Under the pieces are notes generated by a model, which worked only from the letters and a program-made list of their open reading frames with translations, did not search any database and was not told the origin of the DNA. Of a stretch of 64,000 bases of DNA, positions 35,128 through 43,263 are shown piece after piece (position 1 is the first letter of the stretch; each line of letters opens with the position of its first letter). This stretch comes from Sandaracinobacteroides hominis (GTDB taxonomy: Bacteria > Pseudomonadota > Alphaproteobacteria > Sphingomonadales > Sphingomonadaceae), in NCBI RefSeq assembly GCF_016464365.1, contig NZ_JADCUC010000002.1, positions 364,001 through 428,000 on the forward strand, written 5' to 3'. The position numbers and the translations under genes are program-made.

Positions 35128-35917
35128 CTGGCCGTCGCGTGGGGCATGGTTGACGCTTGCGCTGATCGTGACCGTGGTGACGATTGTGAACACGACATCC
35201 ATCCTGATGCAGGCGCCCGAAGGAAAGCGGGATTTCGAGGCTTGGGAGCCGCTGGTATGGGAGACCAGCAGCGGCATTGCCGTGCTGACGCTGGTGCCGC
35301 TGATCTACTGGGCCTATCGCCGCTGGCCGCCGGTTCCGCCCAGCTGGCGGAAGGCGGCGGCGCATCTCGGCACGACCGTGGTGTTTGCCATCGGCCATGT
35401 AGCGCTTCTCTGGTCGCTGCGATCGCTGGCTTATGGACTGATGGGCGGCAACTACGCCTGGGGCGGTGACGGGTTCGGCTTCGAATTCCTGTTCGAATGG
35501 CGCAACGATGTGCTGAGCTATTGCCTGATCCTGATGCTGTTCTGGATCGAGCAGCGCTGGCGGCAGCCTGCCGTGCCGGCAGTTTCGCAGGAAGCTCTGC
35601 TCAGCTTCCGCACTGGCGGCGGGACGGTGCATTTGCGCCCGTCGGAAATCCGGCTGGTGGAGGCGGCGGGCAATTATGTGGAGATCGAGGCGGGCGAGCG
35701 GCGGCATCTGGTGCGCATGACGCTGGCGGCCGCTGCATCGGAACTGGGGCCGGGCTTCGTGCAGGTTCACCGCTCCCGGCTTGTGAACCGCGACATGATC
35801 CGGGCGGAAAAGCCGCAAGCATCCGGCGACGTGCTGTTGGACCTCAGCGACGGTACGGCGGTGATGGCAAGCCGGCGCTATCGCGACCGGTTGCCATCTG
35901 CGGCGGGCGGGCTTTAG
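35057..35917 (+). CDS. Membrane-bound LytTR-type DNA-binding regulator
   Basis: 286 aa from GTG 35057. The N-terminus is a heptad repeat made by the tandem DNA repeats. Membrane segments follow near 31-50, 73-90, 105-125 and 145-165, then a LytTR domain (TVHLRPSEIRLVEAAGNYVEIEA, FVQVHRSRLVNRDMI, SGDVLLDLSDGTAVMASRRYRDRL). Such membrane-LytTR proteins occur in sphingomonads; targets are unknown. An in-frame TGA at 34985 and the lack of other start codons limit the start to the repeat region. Upstream is the dead acyltransferase on the other strand; the cupin gene follows after 46 bp. Confidence 0.88.
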   Translation: MPVTSGEVPVTSGERAGTSGERRIWPSRGAWLTLALIVTVVTIVNTTSILMQAPEGKRDFEAWEPLVWETSSGIAVLTLVPLIYWAYRRWPPVPPSWRKAAAHLGTTVVFAIGHVALLWSLRSLAYGLMGGNYAWGGDGFGFEFLFEWRNDVLSYCLILMLFWIEQRWRQPAVPAVSQEALLSFRTGGGTVHLRPSEIRLVEAAGNYVEIEAGERRHLVRMTLAAAASELGPGFVQVHRSRLVNRDMIRAEKPQASGDVLLDLSDGTAVMASRRYRDRLPSAAGGL

Positions 35918-35963
35918 GCCGGCAGACTTGGGGGTGTCACAAAGCTGTCGTAAAGCGACGACC

Positions 35964-37034
35964 ATGCTTGATGCCCGCAAGAGTTTCCGCCCCGACGACC
36001 CGCTGCGCGCTCTGGGAATCCGTGCCGTGCCGAGCGGCCCGGGCGGGACGCCGCTGGACGACAGCTTGCGCCAGTTGGTGGCCGAGCAGCTGCTTGCCGG
36101 CGAGACGGCGGAGGCGGTGCTGGCCGTGCTGATGCGGCGCGGCGTTGCGGCAGCGGAGGCAAAGGCGGAAATCGCCGCCGCCGCCGGGCATCCCTATCTG
36201 AAGGCGGCGACGCAGCTGCAGGCGCGGCTGGCGAAGCGTGACTGGCTGCTGGAAGCCCGCGCCAAGCTGGAGCGGATGCAGGTGGCCGAGGTGCCCCGGC
36301 GCGAGCGGCTGGCGCCGGAAACCTTCTTTGCCGAACACTATACGACGCTGACCCCGGTGGTGCTGACCGGGATGACCGAAGATTGGGCCGGGCGCCAATG
36401 GTCTTTGGACAGCCTCGCCGGGCTCGGCAATCCCGAAGTCGAGGTGCAGGGCGGGCGCGAGGCGGACGTCGACTTCGAGCTGAACAGCATCGCCCACAAG
36501 CGGAAGATGCGCTGGCACGAGGTGTTGGAACTGCTGCGCGGCGACCCGGAAACCAATGATTTTTATGTGACCGCCAACAACAGCGGCGTGAACCGCAAGG
36601 CACTTGCAGCGCTGTGGGCGGATGTCGGCGACCTGCCAGGCTATCTGGGCAAGAGCCATCTGGGCGACGGCTTCTTCTGGATGGGCCCGCGTGGCACGGT
36701 GACACCCTGGCACCATGATCTGACGCAGAATCTGCTGGTGAACATGGTGGGGCGCAAGCGTGTGGCGCTGGTCTCGCCTGCGGAGACCCACCGGATGCGC
36801 AACCACCGGCATTGCTTCAGTTGCTTTGGCGCCGATGCGGAGTTGCAAGGCGTGCCGGCGGCGGTGCGACCGCGGGTGCTGACGGTGGAAATCGGCCCCG
36901 GTGACATCCTCTTCCTGCCGGTGGGCTGGTGGCACCATGTGACCGGGCTGACGATGACCATCGGCATGAGCTTCACCAACTTCGTCTGGGACAATGAGTT
37001 TACCAGCTTCTACGCCAGTGAAGGGGCGCTCTGA
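35964..37034 (+). CDS. Cupin-like/JmjC-domain protein (Fe/2-oxoglutarate oxygenase fold)
   Basis: 356 aa from ATG 35964. The N-terminal 100 residues are helical and Ala-rich. The JmjC-like part starts near PETFFAEHYTTLTPVVLTGM, with H250/H251-x-D252 in TPWHHDLTQNLLVNMVG and the distal His in FLPVGWWHHVTGLTMTIG. The Trp/His pattern matches cupin_8 (FIH-like hydroxylases). It may hydroxylate a protein residue; substrate unknown. It probably shares transcription with the LytTR gene. A DUF885 scrap follows 14 bp after the stop. Confidence 0.88.
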   Translation: MLDARKSFRPDDPLRALGIRAVPSGPGGTPLDDSLRQLVAEQLLAGETAEAVLAVLMRRGVAAAEAKAEIAAAAGHPYLKAATQLQARLAKRDWLLEARAKLERMQVAEVPRRERLAPETFFAEHYTTLTPVVLTGMTEDWAGRQWSLDSLAGLGNPEVEVQGGREADVDFELNSIAHKRKMRWHEVLELLRGDPETNDFYVTANNSGVNRKALAALWADVGDLPGYLGKSHLGDGFFWMGPRGTVTPWHHDLTQNLLVNMVGRKRVALVSPAETHRMRNHRHCFSCFGADAELQGVPAAVRPRVLTVEIGPGDILFLPVGWWHHVTGLTMTIGMSFTNFVWDNEFTSFYASEGAL

Positions 37035-37047
37035 CCGGTACTGCGCC

Positions 37048-37236
37048 TGACAGGGGCAGGCCTGCGGCTGCAAGGCCGTGCACAACGAGATCAACCGCCT
37101 TCGGAAAACGACGCAAGGAGCGCTGGGCGCCCGCCATGACCTCCGGCGGCGCTACAGCGATGCCGTGGTGAAGACGGGCGCGGTGCCGATGACGGTGCCG
37201 GAGCAGCAGATCGACGCCCGCATCGCGGCTGCGTGA
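37048..37236 (+). pseudogene. C-terminal remnant of a DUF885 (M3-like) peptidase gene
   Basis: In the frame ending at TGA 37234-37236 the codons read GQACGCKAVHNEINRLRK, then ALGARHDLRRRYSDAVV, then GAVPMTVPEQQIDARIAAA. This matches the usual end of DUF885 proteins (G-Q-A-x-x-Y-K-x-G..., ALG-x-x-F-D-L-R-x-F-H-D-A-V, G-A-V-P-L, I-D-x-W-I-A), with several consensus residues replaced. A stop at 37048-37050 closes the frame upstream, right after the cupin gene. The family normally has about 600 residues, so only about 60 codons are left. Confidence 0.7.
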
Positions 37237-37237
37237 C

Positions 37238-37265
37238 GGCCGGGGAGGGGAAACCCACCCCGGCC
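37238..37265. terminator. Bidirectional hairpin between the DUF885 relic and the OmpA fragment
   Basis: ggccgggg (37238-37245) pairs with ccccggcc (37258-37265). It follows the OmpA-fragment stop on the minus strand at once and could terminate from both sides. Confidence 0.6.
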
Positions 37266-37271
37266 CGCTCC

Positions 37272-37592
37272 TCAGATGCCGTCCAGCCCCTTGCTGACGA
37301 GCACGTTCACCGCAACACGGCGGTTCTGCGCCTTGCCCTCTTCGGTGTCGTTGCTGGCCGTCGGGTCTGCCTCGGCCATGCCGGTCGGCGTCAGCATGCG
37401 ATAGGGCTTCCAGCCGCAACGCTGCTGCAGGAAGTTCACTACACGCGTGGCGCGCTTTTCGCTGAGCGTCTGGTTGAAATCTTCGTCGCCGGTGGAATCT
37501 GTGTAGCCGACCACCAGAAGAAGGGCGTTGCTGGTGCCTTCGGCCTGTGCGGCGGCGGCGCAAAGCTCGGCCTTCGCCTGATCCGAGAGCAC
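37272..37592 (-). pseudogene. OmpA C-terminal domain fragment, 5' part lost
   Basis: 106 codons from a GTG at 37592 at most. They encode almost only the OmpA peptidoglycan-binding domain: AVLSDQAKAEL, VVGYTDSTGDEDFNQTLSEK, RATRVVNFLQQ, and AQNRRVAVNV. The signal peptide, lipobox or barrel that normally precede are absent, and an in-frame TGA lies about seven codons upstream. It starts 13 bp after the stop of the dead TonB-dependent receptor. A short cytosolic OmpA domain would not reach peptidoglycan, so I take it as a relic. A very small functional gene is possible. Confidence 0.7.
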
Positions 37593-37605
37593 CGCCTTGC
37601 AGTCG

Positions 37606-38867
37606 TCAGAACTTCACGCTCGCCTCCACGCCGATCATGCGCCGGGCGCCGGGGCTGATGAAGCTGCCGCCGAACTCGATCGCGGGAATGGCTTCGTTGA
37701 TATATTTTTCGTCGAACACATTGTCGACGAAGGCGGCGACTTCGAACGTCTCGAAATTCAGCCCCAGCCGCAGGTTCACCACGTCGAAGGCACGGCGTTG
37801 GGCGACATCATAGCGGGCGTCGCCAACAAAGGCCGGAAGCGCCAGCGCCGAGCCGGGCAGCAGGCCGGAAAACAGCGTCGGCGCGGTCTGGTCCTGCACG
37901 GTATGGAACCAGGTGGGGCCGGTGCGGCGCCAGTCCGCGCGGGCGAGCACGGTCAGGTTCTCGGTTACCGGCAGCGCCAGCTGGGTGCCGAGGTTGATCG
38001 TATAGTCCGCGGTATAGGGGCTCTTGTTGCCGACCGTGCTGGGGCGCGAGCTGTTCTTCTTGATCTTGCTGTCGGTGATGTTGGCCGAGCCGAACACCGT
38101 CCAGCCATCCAGGATCGAGGCAGTGACGTTCAGCTCGCCACCCCACAGATCGACCTTGTCGATGTTGGAGACAACCCGCAGCAGGCCGAACGAGCCGACG
38201 AAGAACTCGAAGAACTGCATGTCGCTGACCTTGGTGTAGAAGCCGGCAAGGTCGAACTGCACGCGGTTGTCGAAGAGGCTGCCCTTGATGCCGGCCTGCC
38301 AGTCGACGTTGCCGAAGGTGCCGGTGAAGCGCGCCTCGGCAGAGAAGTCCTCCTGGTCGCGGGTCTGCAGCTGGGTGCCGTCGCAGATGGTGGGGCTATA
38401 GGCGCCGAAGGTGGAGCCATTCACCGGATCGTAGATGAAGGGGATCGGATTATTGCCGATGAAGGTCGGCGAATTGGTGGGGAAGCCGGTGAGGGCGGCT
38501 GTGGTCTCGAAACATGTGTTGGAGACGGCGAGGTTGGTGGGGTTTGCCGGCGTACCCAGCGCAGAGGCTATATAGCATCGCGGGCGCCGTTGATGCCGCG
38601 GATGTTGATCTGGGTATCGCCGGCCTCAGCAGTGCCGGTGACGATGGTGACACCTGGGGCGAGCTGGGCGAAATCCTCGGCCGTGGCGAGCCGGGCCTGG
38701 GCGATGGTGTCGGCAGTGAGCACGGTAACCGAGGCCGGGACATCGACCGCACGCTGCGAGGAGCGCAGCGCCGTGACGAGGATGTCTTCCTCCTGTGTTG
38801 CCTCCTGCGCCAGAAGCGGTTGCGACAGCATGGTGGTGGCAAGCAACAGGAGGACTGGACGGACCAT
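37606..38867 (-). pseudogene. TonB-dependent receptor with out-of-frame internal deletion
   Basis: The 5' part (38867-38568, 99 codons) has a signal peptide (VRPVLLLLATTMLSQPLLAQ), the TonB-box-like EEDILVTALR and a plug that breaks off at INIRGINGARDAI by a stop. The barrel C-terminus (from about 38570 to 37606) is in another frame, reading YIASALGTPANPTNL and on to the normal end GVEASVKF. A working receptor of this class has 750-900 residues; the two parts sum to about 420, so roughly half is missing and the join is out of frame. No other in-frame ATG could make a secreted barrel. The promoter region still holds a GntR-type operator. Confidence 0.88.
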
Positions 38868-38902
38868 GTTGTAACTCCCTGAAAAGTTGTTTTGTTATGG
38901 TT

Positions 38903-38914
38903 ATTGTATACAAT
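38903..38914. promoter_or_regulatory. Perfect 12-bp palindrome, probable GntR/FCD operator (site 1)
   Basis: ATTGTATACAAT between the dead receptor and the divergent GntR gene. Identical to site 2 at 41702-41713. FCD-type GntR operators commonly contain TTGTATACAA. Confidence 0.8.
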
Positions 38915-39024
38915 GTTTCAGGGCCAATGGCTATCGCGCCGGATTCGAGGGCTGCGACAGCGTGGCATGTCGGCAACAGTAGGTCGGCACCAGTGGATGG
39001 ATGGAAAGGTCAGGCGCAGCGCGC

Positions 39025-39669
39025 ATGTCGAAGGCTTCGGAACGTGCCTATTCCCGTATCCGGGCGGGGATCACCGGCGGCGAATGGGGGCCGGGCACGC
39101 CCCTCCGCGAGGAAGAGCTGGCCACGCTGTGCGGTGTTTCACGCACGCCGGTGCGCGAGGCCTTGCGCCGGCTGGAAGCCGAGTATCTGGTTCGCCGCAC
39201 CGAGGGTGCGCGCAGCTTCGTGGCGGACTGGTCCGCAGACGATGTGGCCGAGCTGTTCACGCTCCGGGCGATTCTGGAGGGGCATGCGGCCGAGCGGGCC
39301 GCCAGCCGCATCACGGCGGAGCAGCTGACGGCGCTGGAGGCCATGAACGAGGAAGTGCGGCTGTCGGTGGAAACGGTGGATACCGAACGCTTCCTTGCAG
39401 GCAATCGCGGCTTTCATGCGGTGGTGGTCGAAGCGGCACAATCGCCGCGGCTGGCCGCCATGCTGGGAGCGTTGGTGGAGCAGCCGGTCATCCGCCGCAC
39501 CGCGCGCCGCTATGGCGCGGAAGAGTTCCTGCGCAGCCATGCCGAACATGCCGCGATCCTCGACGCCTTCCGTGCGCGCGACCCGCAGTGGGCGAAGGCG
39601 ATGATGATGGGGCATATCCAGCGCGCGCTGCACGTGTTTGCGGCAGCAAGCAGGGCGGAAACGATGTAA
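39025..39669 (+). CDS. GntR-family transcriptional regulator (FCD type)
   Basis: 214 aa from ATG 39025 (an ATG 24 bp earlier is also open). N-terminal winged helix with LREEELATLCGVSRTPVREALRRLEAEYLV, and an all-helical FCD effector domain with the metal-binding His positions visible in NRGFHAVVVEAA, RSHAEHAAILDAF and HIQRAL. It should sense a small carboxylate or CoA-linked acid. Identical palindromes in its own upstream region and before the CoA-transferase/HMG-CoA lyase pair make it the likely regulator of both. Confidence 0.9.
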   Translation: MSKASERAYSRIRAGITGGEWGPGTPLREEELATLCGVSRTPVREALRRLEAEYLVRRTEGARSFVADWSADDVAELFTLRAILEGHAAERAASRITAEQLTALEAMNEEVRLSVETVDTERFLAGNRGFHAVVVEAAQSPRLAAMLGALVEQPVIRRTARRYGAEEFLRSHAEHAAILDAFRARDPQWAKAMMMGHIQRALHVFAAASRAETM

Positions 39670-39768
39670 TCCTGCTTTACATTCAGGGGGCTGGCGCTGG
39701 GTGGTCAATCCGCGTTAACCAACGGTCCAAGGTCGGCAAGAACCAGTGTACAAAGAGGGACAGGTCGC

Positions 39769-40353
39769 GTGAACAGCCTAACCATTGAACGTCGCTCCCG
39801 GTTTGAGCGGGATGCTCTGGATCATATTCTCGATCAGCGCCGTGGCTTCGACAGGGCCCGGATGAAGCAGGTGATTGCCGCCGAGGCAGCCGCAAGCCCG
39901 GCCTTCGCCCGTCGGCGCGCCAAAATCTCGCAGGATCGCAGCATCCTGGTGAAGCAGGGCAACATCATTTCTGCGGCCGGCGCGCTCGCCGTTGTCGGGG
40001 CCGCGGTCGCCATGGCTGTGCTGGGCGTCACGCTGGAAAACCAGGTGATGCTGATGCTGGTCGGCGGCATGGTGTTGGGCCTGTTCCGCCTTGTGCTGCA
40101 GACCGAGCGGCCGAATAGCTCGGTGCTGGCAGGTGGGTGGCTGGTTGTCAGCCTGCTGCCGTTTGCACGCGCCGACGTCGGCGGAATCGATCTCTATCTG
40201 CTGGCGCTGGGCTGGCTGGCGATCGGCGCCCGCAGCTGGATGCAGCTGCGCGCGCAGGAATTTGATCGCGACGAAATCCAGCTGATGCTGGATGCGCAGG
40301 GCCGCGAAGCCCATGTGGAACAGATGCGCCGGCAGGTGGCCGCCGCGATCTGA
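39769..40353 (+). CDS. Membrane protein of unknown function
   Basis: 194 aa from GTG 39769 with AGGGAC upstream. A charged N-terminus (ERRSRFERDALDHILDQRRGFD), then membrane segments near 66-86, 91-108, about 120-135 and about 142-158, and a charged C-terminal helix. I do not recognise the family. It stands between the GntR regulator and the convergent CoA-transferase, with a terminator hairpin after it. Its place in the presumed HMG regulon is unclear; no palindrome precedes it. Confidence 0.7.
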   Translation: MNSLTIERRSRFERDALDHILDQRRGFDRARMKQVIAAEAAASPAFARRRAKISQDRSILVKQGNIISAAGALAVVGAAVAMAVLGVTLENQVMLMLVGGMVLGLFRLVLQTERPNSSVLAGGWLVVSLLPFARADVGGIDLYLLALGWLAIGARSWMQLRAQEFDRDEIQLMLDAQGREAHVEQMRRQVAAAI

Positions 40354-40369
40354 AGGCGTCCGTCCCGAT

Positions 40370-40392
40370 GCCGCCCCGTTTGGCGGGGCGGC
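40370..40392. terminator. Hairpin between convergent genes
   Basis: gccgccccg (40370-40378) pairs with cggggcggc (40384-40392). It lies between the membrane protein (stop 40353) and the CoA-transferase (stop 40426) and can serve both. Confidence 0.75.
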
Positions 40393-40425
40393 GGTTCGGG
40401 TCAGATCAACTTCTGCTTCGGGGCG

Positions 40426-41625
40426 TCAGATGACGCCCTCGCTCTTCAGGCCGGCGATGTCGTCGTCGGAAAGCCCCAGCAGATCGTGATAGATGGCGTG
40501 GTTGAAGGCGCCCATCGGCTTCCCCGGCCAGTTCACCTTCCCCGGCGTGGCCGACAGCTTGGGCGCCACGTTCTGCATTACCAGATTGTCGAAATCCGGA
40601 TGCGGAACATGCACCAGCGCCTCGCGCGCCTGGAAGTGCGGATCGGCCAGCATGTCGGGCGCCTTGTAGATCTTGCCGGCGGGAACGCCATGCGCTTCCA
40701 TCGTCGCCAGCACCTTTTCCGAGGTCTGCGTCCGGGTCCAGTCGCCGATCAGATCGTCCAGCTCCTGCTGGTGCGTGCCGCGGGCGCCGTGTGTGGCATA
40801 GCGCACGTCGGCCGCCAGCTCGGGCCGCCCCATCGCTTCGGCAAGGCGCGCAAAGACGCTGTTCTGGTTGGCGCCGATCAGGATATCCCCGTCGGAGCAG
40901 GGATAGACGTTGGAGGGCGCGACTCCGGGCAGGATGGACCCGGTACGCTCCCGCGTGATGCCGCCGACGCTATATTCGGGCACCGTCGATTCCATCATCG
41001 CCAGAACCGCTTCATAGATGGCGCTGTCCACCACCTGGCCCTCGCCGGTACGATTGCGGTGCTGCAGCGCCATCATCGCGCCAAGGCAGGCATAGGTGGC
41101 GGCGAGCGAGTCGCCGATGGAGAGGCCGACGCGGCTGGGCGGCGTGGAGGGATCTCCGGCGAGGTTGCGGATGCCGCCCATCGCCTCGCCGATGGAGCCA
41201 TAACCGGCGCGCGGCGCATAGGGGCCGGTCTGGCCATAGCCGGAAACGCGGATCATGATGAGGCCGGGATTGTCGGCCGAGAGCAGCTCATAGCCGAGCC
41301 CCCACTTCTCCATCGTGCCGGGGCGGAAATTCTCCAGCAGGAAATCCGACTTCTTCACCAGCTTCTTCAACAGCTCGGCGCCGCGCGGATCGCGCAGGTT
41401 CAGCGTGATCGTCTTCTTGTTGCGGCCGACAACAGGGAACCACAGCGGCTGGCCCTGCCCCCATGCGCGCATCGGATCGCCGACAGTGCTGTCACCGGGG
41501 CGCGCGGGGGCCTCGATCTTGATCACCTCGCAGCCATGATCGGCCATCAGCTGCCCGCAGAAGGGGCCGGCGATCAGTTGGCCCATTTCTATCAGCCGCA
41601 ATCCGTCCAGCGCGCCTTGTGCCAT
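40426..41625 (-). CDS. CaiB/BaiF-type (class III) CoA-transferase
   Basis: 399 aa. The class III fold shows LRLIEMGQLIAGPFCGQLMADHG, ENFRPGTMEKWGL and the nucleophilic Asp D172 in LSIGDSLAATYACLGAMMAL. It transfers CoA between carboxylic acids. It is divergent from an HMG-CoA lyase gene with one shared operator, so succinyl-CoA:3-hydroxy-3-methylglutarate CoA-transferase (SUGCT-like) is an attractive guess. Other substrates (citramalate, itaconate, formate) cannot be excluded. In a succinate/HMG scheme this enzyme would make HMG-CoA for the lyase. Confidence 0.9.
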   Translation of the reverse strand: MAQGALDGLRLIEMGQLIAGPFCGQLMADHGCEVIKIEAPARPGDSTVGDPMRAWGQGQPLWFPVVGRNKKTITLNLRDPRGAELLKKLVKKSDFLLENFRPGTMEKWGLGYELLSADNPGLIMIRVSGYGQTGPYAPRAGYGSIGEAMGGIRNLAGDPSTPPSRVGLSIGDSLAATYACLGAMMALQHRNRTGEGQVVDSAIYEAVLAMMESTVPEYSVGGITRERTGSILPGVAPSNVYPCSDGDILIGANQNSVFARLAEAMGRPELAADVRYATHGARGTHQQELDDLIGDWTRTQTSEKVLATMEAHGVPAGKIYKAPDMLADPHFQAREALVHVPHPDFDNLVMQNVAPKLSATPGKVNWPGKPMGAFNHAIYHDLLGLSDDDIAGLKSEGVI

Positions 41626-41701
41626 GGGTGATTCTGTCCTCGTTTTGCCTTAAGGCGTGCTTGCCTTGAAACCGGTTGAGGCCATATAGGCGCTGAACGC
41701 A

Positions 41702-41713
41702 ATTGTATACAAT
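41702..41713. promoter_or_regulatory. Perfect 12-bp palindrome, probable GntR/FCD operator (site 2)
   Basis: ATTGTATACAAT in the gap between the divergent CoA-transferase and HMG-CoA lyase genes. Identical to 38903-38914. It is well placed to control both promoters. Confidence 0.82.
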
Positions 41714-41770
41714 ATTGGAAATCCGGCAGCCTGTGAGGGTATGTCAGAACGTGTCGGGGAAGGACGAAGG

Positions 41771-42724
41771 ATGGGCCAGACAGTCGAAACCGCAGGAATT
41801 CGCGCCGTGCAGGTGGTGGAGGTCGGCGCGCGCGACGGCCTGCAGAACGAAAAGGAAGTGATCGGCACGGCCGACAAGGTGGAGATGCTGAACCGGCTGA
41901 TGGCGGCCGGCGTCCGGCGGCTGGAGGTGGCGAGCTTCGTCAACCCGGCCCGCGTGCCGCAGATGGCAGACGGCGAGGCGGTGATTGCCGCGCTGCCCGA
42001 CCGCAAGGATGTCTCCTACATCGGCCTGTGCCTCAACAAGCGCGGCGTGCTGCGGGCGCTGGCAACGCGCGAGGGCGGCAAGCGCGGGGTCGACGAGGCG
42101 GGCTGCGTGCTGGTCGCCTCCGATACCTTCGGGCAGCGCAACCAGGGGCAGACCATTGAGGAAGGCCTGCGCGAGAACCGCGAGATGCTGCGGCTGGCGC
42201 GGGAAGGCGGTCTGCTGCCGCAGGTGACGATCTCGGCGGCGTTCGGCTGCCCGTTCGAGGGCGAAGTGCCGCCCGAGCGGATCGTGGCGCTGGCCAAAGA
42301 ACTGGCCGAGGCGGGGGCCGTGGAAATCGCGCTTGCCGACACGATCGGCGTCGGCGTGCCGCAGCAGGTGGAGGAACTGGCCGGCCGCGTGCGCGAGGCG
42401 ATCCCCGGCGTCAGGCTGCGGGCGCATTTCCACAACACGCGTGGCACCGGCATCGCCAATGCCTGGGTGGCCTATCGGGCCGGCGCGGATGTGCTGGATT
42501 CCAGCCTGGGCGGGCTGGGCGGCTGCCCGTTTGCGCCCAAGGCAACCGGCAACATCGCCACCGAGGATCTGGTCTATATGCTGAACCGGTCGGGCGTGGC
42601 GACGGGCCTTGACCTGGAGACGCTGATAGCGACCAATCACTGGTTCGAGGGCGTGCTCGGGCGACCGCTGCCGGCGATGCTGGGAAAGGCGGGCGACTTC
42701 AGGCCGGTGGAGGTTGCTGCATGA
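41771..42724 (+). CDS. Hydroxymethylglutaryl-CoA lyase
   Basis: 317 aa from ATG 41771 (GGAAGGA upstream; ATG 41741 is an alternative with a poor site). Splits HMG-CoA into acetoacetate and acetyl-CoA. Marks: VEVGARDGLQNE with R21 and D22, RLEVASFVNP, AFGCPFEGEV, LADTIGVGVP, RAHFHNTRGTG and the catalytic Cys loop GLGGCPFAP. Downstream a START-like secreted protein overlaps by 4 bp. With the CoA-transferase and GntR sites it forms the core of a presumed HMG-type acid catabolic unit; leucine breakdown is another possibility, but no other leucine genes are near. Confidence 0.93.
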   Translation: MGQTVETAGIRAVQVVEVGARDGLQNEKEVIGTADKVEMLNRLMAAGVRRLEVASFVNPARVPQMADGEAVIAALPDRKDVSYIGLCLNKRGVLRALATREGGKRGVDEAGCVLVASDTFGQRNQGQTIEEGLRENREMLRLAREGGLLPQVTISAAFGCPFEGEVPPERIVALAKELAEAGAVEIALADTIGVGVPQQVEELAGRVREAIPGVRLRAHFHNTRGTGIANAWVAYRAGADVLDSSLGGLGGCPFAPKATGNIATEDLVYMLNRSGVATGLDLETLIATNHWFEGVLGRPLPAMLGKAGDFRPVEVAA

Positions 42725-43245
42725 AATTCCGGGGGACTCTGATCGTAGCCGCGCTGCTGGCAGGGCCTGCACAGGCGGAAGTCGTGGAATCGGGCCCCCA
42801 GGGATTTACCTCGCAGAGTTCGGCGCTGCTGTCGAAGCCGCCGGCCGAAGTCTGGGCGCGGCTGGTGGAGTGGCCGCGCTGGTGGGATCCCGCGCACAGC
42901 TATTCGGGAAATGCAGCAAGCCTGTCGCTGGACCCGCGCGCCGGCGGCCTGCTGATCGAAACATGGGATGGCGGCAGCGTGCGCCATGCGGTTGTCGTGG
43001 CGGCAATGCCGGGCACCATGCTCCGGATGAGCGGCGGCTTTGGCCCACTGCAGGCGCTGCCGATGGACGCGATCCTGGATTTCAGCCTGCAGCCTGAGGG
43101 GCAGGGCACGCGCCTGACCATGCGCTACCGCGTCGGCGGCCCGCCGCAGTCCGGGCTGGACAAGCTGGCGGCGCCGGTGGACGCGGTGATGTCGGCAGGC
43201 TTCCAGCGCCTTTCGCGGTTCGTGGAAACCGGAAAGGCGCCCTGA
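42721..43245 (+). CDS. Secreted SRPBCC/START-like protein
   Basis: 174 aa. Signal peptide FRGTLIVAALLAGPAQA, then a START-type fold: SKPPAEVWARLVEWPRWWDPAHSYSG, a Gly-rich turn and the long C-terminal helix LDKLAAPVDAVMSAGFQRLSRFVE. The family binds hydrophobic ligands; periplasmic location suggests lipid or polyketide-like cargo. The start overlaps the HMG-CoA lyase stop (ATGA), so it is in the same transcript. Confidence 0.85.
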   Translation: MKFRGTLIVAALLAGPAQAEVVESGPQGFTSQSSALLSKPPAEVWARLVEWPRWWDPAHSYSGNAASLSLDPRAGGLLIETWDGGSVRHAVVVAAMPGTMLRMSGGFGPLQALPMDAILDFSLQPEGQGTRLTMRYRVGGPPQSGLDKLAAPVDAVMSAGFQRLSRFVETGKAP

Positions 43246-43263
43246 AAGGGGAGTGAAACGAAT

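Noticed and set aside
37597-38874. A plus-strand open frame of 425 codons
   Set aside because: It runs antisense to the receptor relic; no recognisable domain and low-complexity composition.
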